Shown: in pieces, positions 23,742-31,383 of the stretch | Layout of the letters: every line of letters begins with the position of its first letter | Numbering within the stretch: position 1 is the first letter of the stretch | Source: Flavobacteriales bacterium UBA1986 | Lineage (GTDB): Bacteria > Bacteroidota > Bacteroidia > Flavobacteriales_G > Salibacteraceae | Direction: 5' to 3' | NCBI GenBank assembly: GCA_002336245.1 | Contig: DDDG01000013.1 | Span: 107,101 to 138,814, forward strand | DNA length: 31,714 nt | Translations under genes and position numbers: made by a program | The notes under the pieces: generated by a model | The model's input: the letters and a program-made list of their open reading frames with translations, nothing else | What the model was told of the DNA's origin: nothing | The model's database searches: none

Positions 23742-24620
23742 CTAGATAACCCAGGTAATGAGTACCGATCCGCCTACGTAGGCAAAGGCCTCAATTAAAG
23801 CAGCTCCAGAATTTGGGTGCTCTTGATTCACGATCTCATCGGTAAGTTTTCTTCCAGGAAGAAGAATTTTATCGCTCAGAACACGCGCAATTGGCAAGAA
23901 GATCAAGCCAATGACTACTTCAAAACCTACCTCAGTAAAACTCTCGGTCCAAGAATGAAGATCTCCACTAAGCCCGAAACGAATGAGGTTTGCAATGGCG
24001 AGCATCGCTCCAGCAAATCCAATCCCCACCGCAACGTTCTTCTTGGCAATGTGCTCGTGCACATCGTATGGAGTCATGGCGTTGTAGACTTTAGCCACTA
24101 CAACCATCAGCAACTGACCTACAGCCCAGAATACGATGGCCGAGAGAATCCCGCCGCTGATGTCCATGCTGTGCCCTGTGATGGCTCCTAAAATGATGAG
24201 ACCTGAACCAATGTAATTGGCAGATTCAATTACTCCAGTTCCAAGGTTTTGATCTTCGATGATTTCTTTGTGCAAGTTGAACTTGCTCAAGACAAGTTTG
24301 TCGTTCGTGATACCAGAAAGGTTGAGCAGGAATATCGCCAATAGTCCAAAGATTCCAATGTCCATTAAGTCGACCCATAATCCTTGAGAAGGACCAATGA
24401 TGGCACTTCCAATGGCCAATAAAACTCCGATGCAATAACCTACATAGGAAACGGAAAAAGCGAGATTGTCCACATGAACCAACTCGTTCTCTACATCCAC
24501 TTTGGGGTGAAATAAGTTGTACGCAGCCCTTCCAATCCAAAAGAGAATGAAAGCCTCCGCGAGGTAGGCAATACCGTGTACAAGAAGAATCAGGTATTCG
24601 TTGTTCATCAATGCGTCCAT
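23742..24620 (-). CDS. DUF350 (YjfL-like) membrane protein, duplicated domain
   Basis: 292 residues, about eight membrane helices in two similar halves (each with a pattern like AYLAEAFILFWIGR, and later ESANYIGSGLIILGAITG), matching tandem DUF350/YjfL domains. The E. coli relative YjfL lies beside a PspA-like gene. Biochemical function is unknown; a channel or membrane-stress role has been suggested from gene neighbourhoods, and nothing here identifies a substrate. It is in the PspA-polyamine operon, 18 bases after the preceding gene and four bases before the spermidine synthase. Confidence 0.85.
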   Translation of the reverse strand: MDALMNNEYLILLVHGIAYLAEAFILFWIGRAAYNLFHPKVDVENELVHVDNLAFSVSYVGYCIGVLLAIGSAIIGPSQGLWVDLMDIGIFGLLAIFLLNLSGITNDKLVLSKFNLHKEIIEDQNLGTGVIESANYIGSGLIILGAITGHSMDISGGILSAIVFWAVGQLLMVVVAKVYNAMTPYDVHEHIAKKNVAVGIGFAGAMLAIANLIRFGLSGDLHSWTESFTEVGFEVVIGLIFLPIARVLSDKILLPGRKLTDEIVNQEHPNSGAALIEAFAYVGGSVLITWVI

Positions 24621-24638
24621 CTGTCGTTGTCTTGAATG

Positions 24639-25427
24639 TTATTTACCAGATCCTCCGCTGCGGGATCTTGAAGTAGAACCTGTTCTTGAGCTCGAGCGGC
24701 TCTTTTTAGTAGCCGAAGCAGATTGAGAAACTTTGCTTCTCACATTTTGCTTGAAACTGCTTGGCTTGCTGCCCCAACTGGAATTTGTTCTGGCACTAGA
24801 ACTTCCCGTCCCATAAACACGTCCGCCATTTGCACCACTACCGTAATATGCACTGCGTCCGTAATAACCGCCCGCCATATAAGGTGAATAATGACGGTAC
24901 ATCACTGGGTACATCGCCATCCGGAACATTGAACTCATGAACATGTACTTCCCGTAGAAGGACCAGAAGCTGGTTCCATCGCTCTTCTTCTCCCATTGGC
25001 CATACTTGTCATTCCCCACATATTTAGAATACCCAGCCGGACTGGCCACTTTGGTCAGTTTCCCATCAACTTTGGTCACGATGTGCATGCCCATATTATC
25101 CACGTTCTCTTGGAAATATACATCGCTCACCTTCAACCAGTCTGTGGTTTTTTCTAGGAGCGTATCGCGGCCATCGCCGGGCTCATAGAGTGTTCTGTAC
25201 TGATGTTTGTACTCATCTGCAGGCTCGTCGTAGTCCATATCAAACAACTCAATGGAGTAGTCGCTGTACTGCGCATTCTCTTTGATGAGATCGTTGATGG
25301 GTTCTTTTACGTAATTGAACTCCTCAGATGATGCTGTGGAACTGCTGTCAGATTTGCTGCACCTACTGATGAAAAAAAGCAAAAATGCCCCAACGATGAG
25401 GGCAGGTAAGTACTTATTGATGTCCAT
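24639..25427 (-). CDS. Single-pass membrane protein with Ser/Arg-rich tail
   Basis: 262 residues, family not recognised. One N-terminal hydrophobic segment (YLPALIVGAFLLFFISRC) could be a membrane anchor or lipoprotein signal. Then comes an acidic soluble region with many Asp/Tyr, a Tyr/Met/Gly-rich stretch (about 165-205, MYRHYSPYMAGGYYGRSAYY), and a low-complexity basic tail of Ser, Arg, Lys and Gly (SRSSSRTGSTSRSRSGGSGK). Its position between DUF4178 and DUF350 corresponds to the DUF1190 protein YjfM in the E. coli yjf operon, which is also low-complexity at one end; this is positional analogy, not demonstrated homology. Confidence 0.7.
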   Translation of the reverse strand: MDINKYLPALIVGAFLLFFISRCSKSDSSSTASSEEFNYVKEPINDLIKENAQYSDYSIELFDMDYDEPADEYKHQYRTLYEPGDGRDTLLEKTTDWLKVSDVYFQENVDNMGMHIVTKVDGKLTKVASPAGYSKYVGNDKYGQWEKKSDGTSFWSFYGKYMFMSSMFRMAMYPVMYRHYSPYMAGGYYGRSAYYGSGANGGRVYGTGSSSARTNSSWGSKPSSFKQNVRSKVSQSASATKKSRSSSRTGSTSRSRSGGSGK

Positions 25428-25438
25428 TCAATTCAATG

Positions 25439-25984
25439 TTATGTCGTTCTCGATAAGATGTTCGAAATTCGGTGTTCTTCTTCTACTTTGCCAACAGAAG
25501 CTTCAAAAGATTTTTCATCCCACTGTTCAATGGTGAGATTGTATTTCTCGTCTTCGTCGTAATAGTCCCAAGCGATCATTTCAGTCCACTGATCTTCTGG
25601 CTGACCCGACTTATGATAGAAGCCTGCGCTTTCCTCGTCAAAGTAAAACTTTATCCCGTCGTATTCAATCTTGTTGGGTGGGTGTCCTTTTTTCTGAACA
25701 CGCTCGATGAGATCATCCACTACTTTGTGGGCACTCACTTTGTCGCCAATTACCAAGAAAAGTCCGTCGTCCTCTTCTATACTCATATATCGAGCTTCGG
25801 TACCGTCGGTGATTCTGTATTCACGCGAAAATTCCTCGTCTCCCCAATCGTAGGTGTAGACTTCAATGATTTCCCATGTGCGCAGGTCGTAATCGAAGAT
25901 GAAACCCATTTCCAAATCTCGAACTGTGAGATTTACATTGGGCGCCGCCTTCTTCCCGAACTTGTCTTTAATAAATTCAAACAT
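25439..25984 (-). CDS. DUF4178 domain protein
   Basis: 181 residues. The DUF4178 pattern is visible: LEMGFIFDYDLRTWEIIEVYTYDWGDEEF with SREYRITDG following, and a second similar strand set near the C-terminus (WTEMIAWDYYDEDEKYNLTIEQWDE). No signal peptide or catalytic residues are seen, so it is probably cytoplasmic or membrane-associated. DUF4178 genes recur next to PspA and DUF350. The ATG at 25984 (MFEFIKDKFGKK) is chosen because earlier starts lie within or upstream of a terminator-like hairpin at 26003-26033; an ATG at 26002 is the alternative. Confidence 0.8.
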   Translation of the reverse strand: MFEFIKDKFGKKAAPNVNLTVRDLEMGFIFDYDLRTWEIIEVYTYDWGDEEFSREYRITDGTEARYMSIEEDDGLFLVIGDKVSAHKVVDDLIERVQKKGHPPNKIEYDGIKFYFDEESAGFYHKSGQPEDQWTEMIAWDYYDEDEKYNLTIEQWDEKSFEASVGKVEEEHRISNILSRTT

Positions 25985-26002
25985 GTGCGTTGGTGTTAAC
26001 AT

Positions 26003-26033
26003 AAAAAGGCCTCCCATCCTTCGATGCGAGGCC
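26003..26033 (-). terminator. Terminator-like hairpin between pspA and DUF4178
   Basis: On the minus strand, GGCCTCGCATC pairs with GATGGGAGGCC (10 of 11 pairs) around a GAAG tetraloop and is followed by TTTTT. It lies 12 bases after the pspA stop and before the DUF4178 start, inside an otherwise continuous operon, so it may set a pspA-high, downstream-low ratio. Confidence 0.85.
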
Positions 26034-26045
26034 CAATTCAAGCAC

Positions 26046-26744
26046 TTACATGCCCATTTTTTTCTTCAATTCTGCTAGGGAATCGCTTTTGGCTGCTGCA
26101 TCATCGCCTAATGCATTATCGATTTCTTCATCCAGGCTGCGGCTCTCGTGAGCCATTTCGCCATATGATTCAGCCAAGGCTTCGTCTTGAGCTACTTTTT
26201 CTTTCATCTTTTCCAACATACTCACGGTGTTTGTTGAATCGATTTGCGCCAATTGTTTGTTGAGGTTTTTCGTCGCAGAACTAACCTTAACACGGGCCGT
26301 AAGAGTTTTGAGCTCATTGTCCCACTTGCTGATGTTCAATCGGATTTTCTTCACGTTCATTTCCAGTTGGGCAACAGACTTCTCGTGCGACTCTAAATCT
26401 TTGGCAGACTGGGATGCTTGAGAAACATTTTCTTCTTTTTTCCCCAAAGCTTCTCCAGCCAAACGATCTGCTTCAGCAGCATCGATTCCACCGCTCTGAG
26501 CTTTCTGAAGAATCATCACGGCCTTCTTTTCGTAATCTTCTGCCCTATCTCTGGCTTGTTTGATTTCACCGCGGGTTCTTATGCTCATCGCCTTTACCTC
26601 GGCCAATGCTTGCATACTTTTCTCAAGGTCCTTCTTAAGATCGCGAATTCCTTGTTCGGTGAGTTTGATTGGATCTTCCAATTTATCAATGGCGCTGTGC
26701 GCTTCCGACTCACCTATTTTGAACAATCTCTTTAAAATACTCAT
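26046..26744 (-). CDS. pspA: PspA/IM30 family membrane-stress protein
   Basis: 232 residues, almost entirely helical and charged, the usual PspA/Vipp1 length. The N-terminal amphipathic segment (MSILKRLFKIGESEAHSAID) is the membrane-binding helix, followed by LEDPIKLTEQGIRDL, a conserved PspA start, and long coiled coils. PspA proteins oligomerise on stressed membranes and limit leakage. There is no PspF-type activator or PspBC in view. It follows a YbjN-like gene by 11 bases, and a terminator-like hairpin follows it. The relationship to the YjfJ branch of PspA, rather than the classical one, is suggested by the neighbours. Confidence 0.92.
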   Translation of the reverse strand: MSILKRLFKIGESEAHSAIDKLEDPIKLTEQGIRDLKKDLEKSMQALAEVKAMSIRTRGEIKQARDRAEDYEKKAVMILQKAQSGGIDAAEADRLAGEALGKKEENVSQASQSAKDLESHEKSVAQLEMNVKKIRLNISKWDNELKTLTARVKVSSATKNLNKQLAQIDSTNTVSMLEKMKEKVAQDEALAESYGEMAHESRSLDEEIDNALGDDAAAKSDSLAELKKKMGM

Positions 26745-26755
26745 GGTTTATGGTT

Positions 26756-27151
26756 TTATGATTTTGAAAATGATATCAGTTCATCTGTATACTCACTGAG
26801 AAGGAGCGTAAGAGAATTGATGGAGCCTTCCAATTCGTTCAAATCGAGGTTTTCGATTTGCAGAGTATCACGGAAGATCAACTTATTCCCACCTTCATCG
26901 AGCACAAATGCTCCGTGAATGATGTCGCGATTCTTCTGCAAGAGACTCTTGTAAATTTTAGCGTCCTCAACTTTCAAGTCCATGATAAATTGTTCCATGA
27001 TCAAAAGAGGTGGAGCACATCCAATGACAAGTTTACTAATGCCCGCAGATTCTTCGCTTATCACCAAGATTCCGTCGCTTTCGTCTTCAATATCAATGGA
27101 GTATCCCAATTCCAGGATGTAAGATTTCACTTTTTCAAAGTGTTCGTTCAT
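26756..27151 (-). CDS. YbjN-like small protein (YjfI-type position)
   Basis: 131 residues. The fold signature is that of the YbjN / Tir-chaperone-like group: GILVISEESAGISKLVIGC, then IIHGAFVLDEGGNKLIF and NLDLNELEGSINSLTLLLSE. These are small cytoplasmic proteins of unknown biochemical role with a type III chaperone-like fold. It is the first gene of the PspA-polyamine operon, matching the position of YjfI (DUF2170) before the PspA homologue in E. coli. The divergent XRE regulator starts 228 bases upstream. Confidence 0.75.
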   Translation of the reverse strand: MNEHFEKVKSYILELGYSIDIEDESDGILVISEESAGISKLVIGCAPPLLIMEQFIMDLKVEDAKIYKSLLQKNRDIIHGAFVLDEGGNKLIFRDTLQIENLDLNELEGSINSLTLLLSEYTDELISFSKS

Positions 27152-27305
27152 CGTCTTTTTGATTTAGTTGCTAGGTTCAATATTAATGACGGAAAAATTA
27201 GGCTTAAATCGTATGAGCTCTGCATTTTCTTCCAAGTATTTCGCCTCGCTTTTGTATTCATGATTCAAATTATCTGATTCCCTTTTCAGTTCAAGCAGAT
27301 ATAAA

Positions 27306-27324
27306 TTGCTAAATTTGTTAGCAC
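27306..27324. promoter_or_regulatory. Operator site 1 (TTGCTAA-N5-TTAGCAc)
   Basis: A near-perfect palindrome, one mismatch at the last base, overlapping candidate promoter boxes for both directions. Its centre is 42 bases (four helical turns) from site 2. Confidence 0.65.
27310..27317 (+). promoter_or_regulatory. Candidate -7 box TAAATTTG for the XRE gene
   Basis: TAnnTTTG match inside operator site 1. It suits autorepression of the XRE gene by occlusion. No clear -33 was found. Confidence 0.4.
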
Positions 27325-27331
27325 AAATCTA
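27324..27331 (-). promoter_or_regulatory. Candidate minus-strand -7 box TAGATTTG
   Basis: TAnnTTTG match on the minus strand abutting operator site 1 and pointing to the YbjN-like/pspA operon, about 170 bases before its ATG. A leader that long is plausible but unproven. Confidence 0.35.
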
Positions 27332-27347
27332 AACAAGATTTTCATTC

Positions 27348-27366
27348 TTGCTAATTTTTTTAGCAA
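27348..27366. promoter_or_regulatory. Operator site 2 (TTGCTAA-TTTTT-TTAGCAA)
   Basis: A perfect 7+5+7 palindrome of the same sequence as site 1, lying 13 bases before the XRE start codon. It is the best candidate binding site for that regulator. Confidence 0.7.
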
Positions 27367-27379
27367 TTATAATTGTTAA

Positions 27380-28108
27380 ATGAACTTAATAGCGAAAAAT
27401 CTCAAGAAACTGCGCGCACTCAAAGGCATGACTCAAGTTGCCTTTGCCGAACACCTGAGCATCACACGCGCGAGTGTGAGCGCATATGAAGAAGGTCGCG
27501 CGAGTCCGAAAAACGACTTGCTAATAAAAATAGCAAATGAATTTAAACTCAGCGTAGAAGACCTGCTGACGAGAGAGCTGACCGTCAACGAATTCTTAGG
27601 CTTCTCTCCAAAAGAACAATATGCTTCGAACCAACAAACATTCTCCATTCCCTATCTGCGCTTGGAAGAACGAGAGGCATTTGCCAAGAGCGGCTCTCAA
27701 AAAAGCTTCACACAAAACCTTCAAAGTGTATCTCTCCCTTTTCCACCAAAAGGAGCTTCAATGGCCTTCGAGCTAAAAGCCGGAGAAGAATTCAACGGAA
27801 GAGGAATTCAAATCAGCCTAGCCAGAAGACTCACACCCAGCAAATGGACCCAAGCCATCAGCAGCAACTGCCTCATTCAACATAAAAGCGATTGGGAATA
27901 CGGCACCTTGAGTGAGAAGAAATCGAACTACATTCTAGAAAGAGACGGACATAAATTTGAACTACCGAAGAGCGAACTGAAAGAACTCTGGCAAGAACTC
28001 GGCAGAATCCAGTTGTACGATTCTCCTCAAAGTCCACAGGGAAAAATGAAAGACATTGAATCCAGACTCAAAGAGATTGAAGCCCTACTTCAAAAAGGCA
28101 AACAATAG
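27380..28108 (+). CDS. XRE-family helix-turn-helix regulator
   Basis: 242 residues. The N-terminal HTH_3 domain (about 5-62) reads NLKKLRALKGMTQVAFAEHL, then SITRASVSAYEEGRASP and LLIKIANEF. The middle region resembles an S24/LexA-like beta-rich module (AFELKAGEEFNGRGIQISLARR) without an evident catalytic Ser-Lys pair, and the C-terminus is a coiled coil (MKDIESRLKEIEALLQKG) likely used for dimerisation. Two palindromic operators upstream and one inside the HTH-coding part suggest autoregulation, and possibly control of the divergent PspA operon. Confidence 0.88.
   Translation: MNLIAKNLKKLRALKGMTQVAFAEHLSITRASVSAYEEGRASPKNDLLIKIANEFKLSVEDLLTRELTVNEFLGFSPKEQYASNQQTFSIPYLRLEEREAFAKSGSQKSFTQNLQSVSLPFPPKGASMAFELKAGEEFNGRGIQISLARRLTPSKWTQAISSNCLIQHKSDWEYGTLSEKKSNYILERDGHKFELPKSELKELWQELGRIQLYDSPQSPQGKMKDIESRLKEIEALLQKGKQ
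27518..27536. promoter_or_regulatory. Possible intragenic operator site 3
   Basis: TTGCTAA-TAAAA-ATAGCAA, one mismatch from the palindrome of sites 1 and 2, inside the XRE coding sequence. It encodes LLIKIA, a conserved HTH_3 stretch, so the similarity could be coincidental. Confidence 0.4.
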
Positions 28109-28206
28109 AATGAGCGAAAAGGCTCGAACAATTTGGGCGTTACTTTTTTCTATATGAATGTCGGGGCAAGCATTCTACTGCCCATTTTTGCAAAAGCGTA
28201 TAGAGA

Positions 28207-29187
28207 ATGAGCGATTACAAAGACGAAAGCATAGTATTTGATCTCGAACTGGTCAAGAGAAACGGAATTGAGAATTCGAAAGGATTAAAGTTTCTAAGCT
28301 TCAAAAAATCATTGAAGCCCAAATTCGGCTTAGTTTGGAGAGACATCATCCTAGGCTACATCGCCTTGGGACTCCTCTCCTACTTCTTGTTTTACGCCCA
28401 AAAAAATCTCGCAGATTGGGCAGCCCTATACATCCCCCTCGTCGCTCTAGCCCTAGGTTATTTCATCGCATACCTCAACCTCTTCATGCACGAAGCGAGT
28501 CACTTCAACATTCACCCCAATCGAGACACCAACGACCTTCTTGCGAATTGGTTGATCTGTAGCTTGAGCGGTCAGTACATGGCAAATTATCGCATCGTAC
28601 ACTGGAATCACCACAAGCACCTTGGCACAACTAAAGATACAGAGCACAGCTATTTCGAGGCGCTGAATTGGAAGTTTCTCTTTGAGTCAATGTTTGGAAT
28701 CAAAGCCATAAAAACCATTTTTGGGCGGGAAGCAGAGGAGGAAAACCAGAACCAGAATTTCAATAAAAAGAAGTTCTTTCAATTCTTGCTCATAGGAATC
28801 GTCATCAACACGTGCGTCGTGCTCATTCCACTTTACTTCGGCTTTTGGCACTTCAGTCTGGCCTGGGTGATTGCCATGCTCATCACCTTCCCTTTTTTCG
28901 GAGCGCTGCGTCAACTTCTAGAACACCGCGACGAATTGGCGAACAATAAAATCGACTTCAGCAAAACCGACCACGGAAGATTGTCTCGCATGTTTCGAGG
29001 CCCATTCGCACGAACCATGGGTGGCGCAGGCTTCAATCGACACCTTCTACACCACTGGGAACCGAACGTTTCCTACACTCGATTAAAAGAGTTGGAAGAA
29101 TACCTGAAAGACACTCAAGTTGGCTGGGTAATCGAAAAGAATTATTCGAGCTATTTTCGGACATTCATCCGCCTCTTTAATTCATAA
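28207..29187 (+). CDS. Membrane fatty acid desaturase
   Basis: 326 residues with about four to six membrane helices and the three histidine boxes of integral-membrane di-iron desaturases: HEASH (95-99), HWNHHKH (132-138) and HLLHH (278-282). These enzymes introduce double bonds into acyl chains (or modify related lipids) using O2 and an electron donor. The substrate cannot be assigned. The N-terminal 40 residues are charged and lack a signal peptide. The methyltransferase gene begins two bases after its stop, so the two are probably cotranscribed and may act on one lipid or glycolipid product. Confidence 0.88.
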   Translation: MSDYKDESIVFDLELVKRNGIENSKGLKFLSFKKSLKPKFGLVWRDIILGYIALGLLSYFLFYAQKNLADWAALYIPLVALALGYFIAYLNLFMHEASHFNIHPNRDTNDLLANWLICSLSGQYMANYRIVHWNHHKHLGTTKDTEHSYFEALNWKFLFESMFGIKAIKTIFGREAEEENQNQNFNKKKFFQFLLIGIVINTCVVLIPLYFGFWHFSLAWVIAMLITFPFFGALRQLLEHRDELANNKIDFSKTDHGRLSRMFRGPFARTMGGAGFNRHLLHHWEPNVSYTRLKELEEYLKDTQVGWVIEKNYSSYFRTFIRLFNS

Positions 29188-29189
29188 CG

Positions 29190-30113
29190 ATGTCAAAAGA
29201 ATGTTTGGCCTGCAAAAGCCAAAAGAATGTGCACTGGGGAAAAGCCACCGACCTCGAGTACTACAGTACTGGTGAAGAAGAGTTTGACTTTTACAAATGC
29301 TCCAACTGCGGATCCGTTTTCATCGATCCCGTTCCTGAAGACAGACTTTCAATCATCTACCCCGAGAACTATTATTCCTTCAAACCGCACAACGAGAGCT
29401 TTGTACAGAAGATTAAAAAGAATCTCGACAAGAAGTTCTTCGGCAAATTACTGAACAAAATCGAAGGCGATAAAATCAGCGTTTTGGACATTGGCGGTGG
29501 TTCAGGCTGGCTACTCGATCTCGTGAAAGGAATCGATTCACGTGTTGACTATACCTGCGTGGTCGACTTCGATGAGAAAGCAGAATCTGAAGCCCGGAAA
29601 AACGGACACGACTATTTCAATGGTCGGATCGAAGAGTACGAGACCGATAAGAAATACGACTTCATCTTATTGCTCAACCTCATCGAGCATGTGGCTGACC
29701 CAAAGGCGGTGATGGCAAAAGTGGGCGACCTGCTCAGTGATCAAGGTTTGGCGGTGATTAAAACCCCCAACGTTGACGCGATGGATGCATACATCTTCAA
29801 GGGCAAATATTGGGGCGGTTACCACTGCCCTCGCCACTGGACTTTATTCACACGCGAGAGCTTCGCTTCGATGATTGAAGACTTACCTATTGAAGAGGAG
29901 AACTTCTCCTACACGCAGGGAGCTCCGTTCTGGACTTTCACTACTCTTTTCTACTTGAAGAAGTGGGGCTTGATTTCAATCTCAAAGGAACGTCCGGCAG
30001 TATACCATCCGCTGAATGGAATTCTCAATGGATTGTGGGCGGGTTTTGACATTCTGCGGAGTCCTTTCGGGAAAACCTCACAGATGTTCATCACTTTGAA
30101 GAAGTCTAATTAG
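29190..30113 (+). CDS. SAM-dependent methyltransferase with N-terminal zinc ribbon
   Basis: 307 residues. The N-terminal C-x2-C (CLACK) and later C-x2-C (CSNCGSVF) form a zinc ribbon, followed by IYPENYY. The AdoMet-binding motif VLDIGGGSGWLLDLV lies at about 95-110, and LLLNLIEHVADP and VIKTPNVDAMD are the later class I methyltransferase segments. This architecture is common in methyltransferases of glycan or lipid biosynthesis loci. Substrate is unknown. The C-terminal 50 residues have a hydrophobic stretch (FWTFTTLFYLKKWGL). It is cotranscribed with the desaturase and followed by a bidirectional terminator. Confidence 0.9.
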   Translation: MSKECLACKSQKNVHWGKATDLEYYSTGEEEFDFYKCSNCGSVFIDPVPEDRLSIIYPENYYSFKPHNESFVQKIKKNLDKKFFGKLLNKIEGDKISVLDIGGGSGWLLDLVKGIDSRVDYTCVVDFDEKAESEARKNGHDYFNGRIEEYETDKKYDFILLLNLIEHVADPKAVMAKVGDLLSDQGLAVIKTPNVDAMDAYIFKGKYWGGYHCPRHWTLFTRESFASMIEDLPIEEENFSYTQGAPFWTFTTLFYLKKWGLISISKERPAVYHPLNGILNGLWAGFDILRSPFGKTSQMFITLKKSN

Positions 30114-30166
30114 ACTGCAAAGGCTTGCATTAATTGAGGCCCTGTGTTTATTAAAATATGCGCATA

Positions 30167-30195
30167 AAAAAAGGAGACAAGAGTCTCCTTTTCTT
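30167..30195. terminator. Bidirectional intrinsic terminator
   Basis: A 10-bp perfect stem AAAAGGAGAC/GTCTCCTTTT with AAGA loop, T-rich on both sides (TTTTCTTT on plus, seven T on minus), between the convergent methyltransferase and coiled-coil genes. Confidence 0.92.
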
Positions 30196-30210
30196 TGACT
30201 TTAAGGCTTA

Positions 30211-30783
30211 TTATGACTTGTCGTCATCACTTGAAAGACTGTCAACGAGTTGCTCACTTTTGTGTTTTAAGTAAGATTTTGCATCTCCGAGGGTCTCAGC
30301 CAATTCCGACTCAAGGGTCTGGGTTCGCTCGTTGAGCTTTTCAATGGCCTTTGCGCTTTCTTCCTTCACAGAGCTCACTCCGTCGTTGAATTTCGCCTGA
30401 AGCGTTTGTTTCTGTTCTTGAGCTTTAACGCGCAAGTCTTGGATTTCAGACTTGGTCTTGTTTAAAGCATCTTGAGCGGATTCTTTGGAAGAGTCCAAGG
30501 CATCGTCAACTTTATTCTCAAGCTGATCAAGTTGGGTATTCAATTCTGCATACATAGATTCCATTTGTTCGATGTTTTTAGGGATTTCTGATTCAAGTTT
30601 TTCCGCGGTATTTACCGTTGCGTCGGTCACTTGTTCTACCGTTTCTTCTGGCTCTTGTTCGGTAATTCTACTTACAAGCAGAACACTCATAGTAAAAATG
30701 ACCAAGGATGCCAGTACGTAGGTTAATCTTTTCAAGAAAAACCTAATCTTTTGTGGGTCACGTTTTGGTCTTTGATTCTTCAT
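30211..30783 (-). CDS. Single-pass membrane protein with long coiled coil
   Basis: 190 residues, family not recognised. The N-terminal ~20 residues are very basic (KNQRPKRDPQKIRFFLKRL), followed by one membrane helix (TYVLASLVIFTMSVLLVS), then about 140 residues of acidic/lysine-rich coiled coil with apolipoprotein-like repeats (ESAQDALNKTKSEIQDLR, KFNDGVSSVKEESAKAIEKL). The likely topology is cytoplasmic N-terminus with a periplasmic coil. It lies 48 bases downstream of dps on the same strand; a stress role is suggested only by that neighbour. Confidence 0.75.
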   Translation of the reverse strand: MKNQRPKRDPQKIRFFLKRLTYVLASLVIFTMSVLLVSRITEQEPEETVEQVTDATVNTAEKLESEIPKNIEQMESMYAELNTQLDQLENKVDDALDSSKESAQDALNKTKSEIQDLRVKAQEQKQTLQAKFNDGVSSVKEESAKAIEKLNERTQTLESELAETLGDAKSYLKHKSEQLVDSLSSDDDKS

Positions 30784-30831
30784 TTTAGTTTGCTTTTCGG
30801 GTTAAACATTGGTTCCTTAAAGGCTCAATTC

Positions 30832-31383
30832 CTATTTCTCGAAATATGAGCGCATCATCCAAGCCACTTTCTCGTGGTACTCCAACCGGCTCGTGAGCAT
30901 ATCTGTTGTCACGTAGTCGTGATGCTTTTGCGCCATCCCAATCGCTTTGCGGATGTTCATCACGATGGTCTCGTGTGAGTCCACTAGGTCAACCATCATT
31001 TCTTCGTCGGTTAAGTCCGAATTTGGAAGATTGATTGAGGTGTTGTCGTTCAATTCTTTAAGCGTTCCAGGCGCTGTGAATCCGATGGCTCGAATGCGCT
31101 CCGCCAGATCGTCAATGGCCTCAAAGAGATTTTTGTACTGAGCTTCAGTCATCATATGAAGATCTCGGAACAATCTCCCCCTGGCATTCCAGTGGTAATT
31201 CTGGGTCATCATCATAAGACAATAACTGTCCGATAGTACCTTGCTCAATTGTTCTGAAATATCAAAGCGATGCTTCTCATCAATTCCGATGTTTGGAATC
31301 ACTCTTTTTCTCTCTTTGGCTTGTACGTCTAGTTTATCTAATTCTACTATGTTCATAATGGTTTGTGATTTATAATTCGACAT
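30832..31383 (-). CDS. dps: Dps-family ferritin-like DNA-protection protein
   Basis: 183 residues. The Dps/ferritin fold is clear: QNYHWNARGRLFRDLHMM carries the first ferroxidase histidines, then EAQYKNLFEAIDDLAERIR with the acidic ligands, IRAIGFTAPG, and closing helices HETIVMNIRKA and HEKVAWMMR. It oxidises and stores iron in a dodecamer and protects DNA from peroxide. The ATG at 31383 shares its last base region with the TAA of the upstream lipoprotein gene (TAATG); a second ATG at 31356 (MNIVELDKL) is an equally plausible start. Confidence 0.93.
   Translation of the reverse strand: MSNYKSQTIMNIVELDKLDVQAKERKRVIPNIGIDEKHRFDISEQLSKVLSDSYCLMMMTQNYHWNARGRLFRDLHMMTEAQYKNLFEAIDDLAERIRAIGFTAPGTLKELNDNTSINLPNSDLTDEEMMVDLVDSHETIVMNIRKAIGMAQKHHDYVTTDMLTSRLEYHEKVAWMMRSYFEK

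Noticed and set aside
25472..25999. 175-codon plus-strand open frame
   Set aside because: Wholly antisense to the DUF4178 gene, with Phe-rich shadow composition and no signal or motif.
26858..27277. 139-codon plus-strand open frame reaching into the pspA/xre intergenic gap
   Set aside because: Mostly antisense to the YbjN-like gene; Phe/His-rich shadow sequence and no plausible start.
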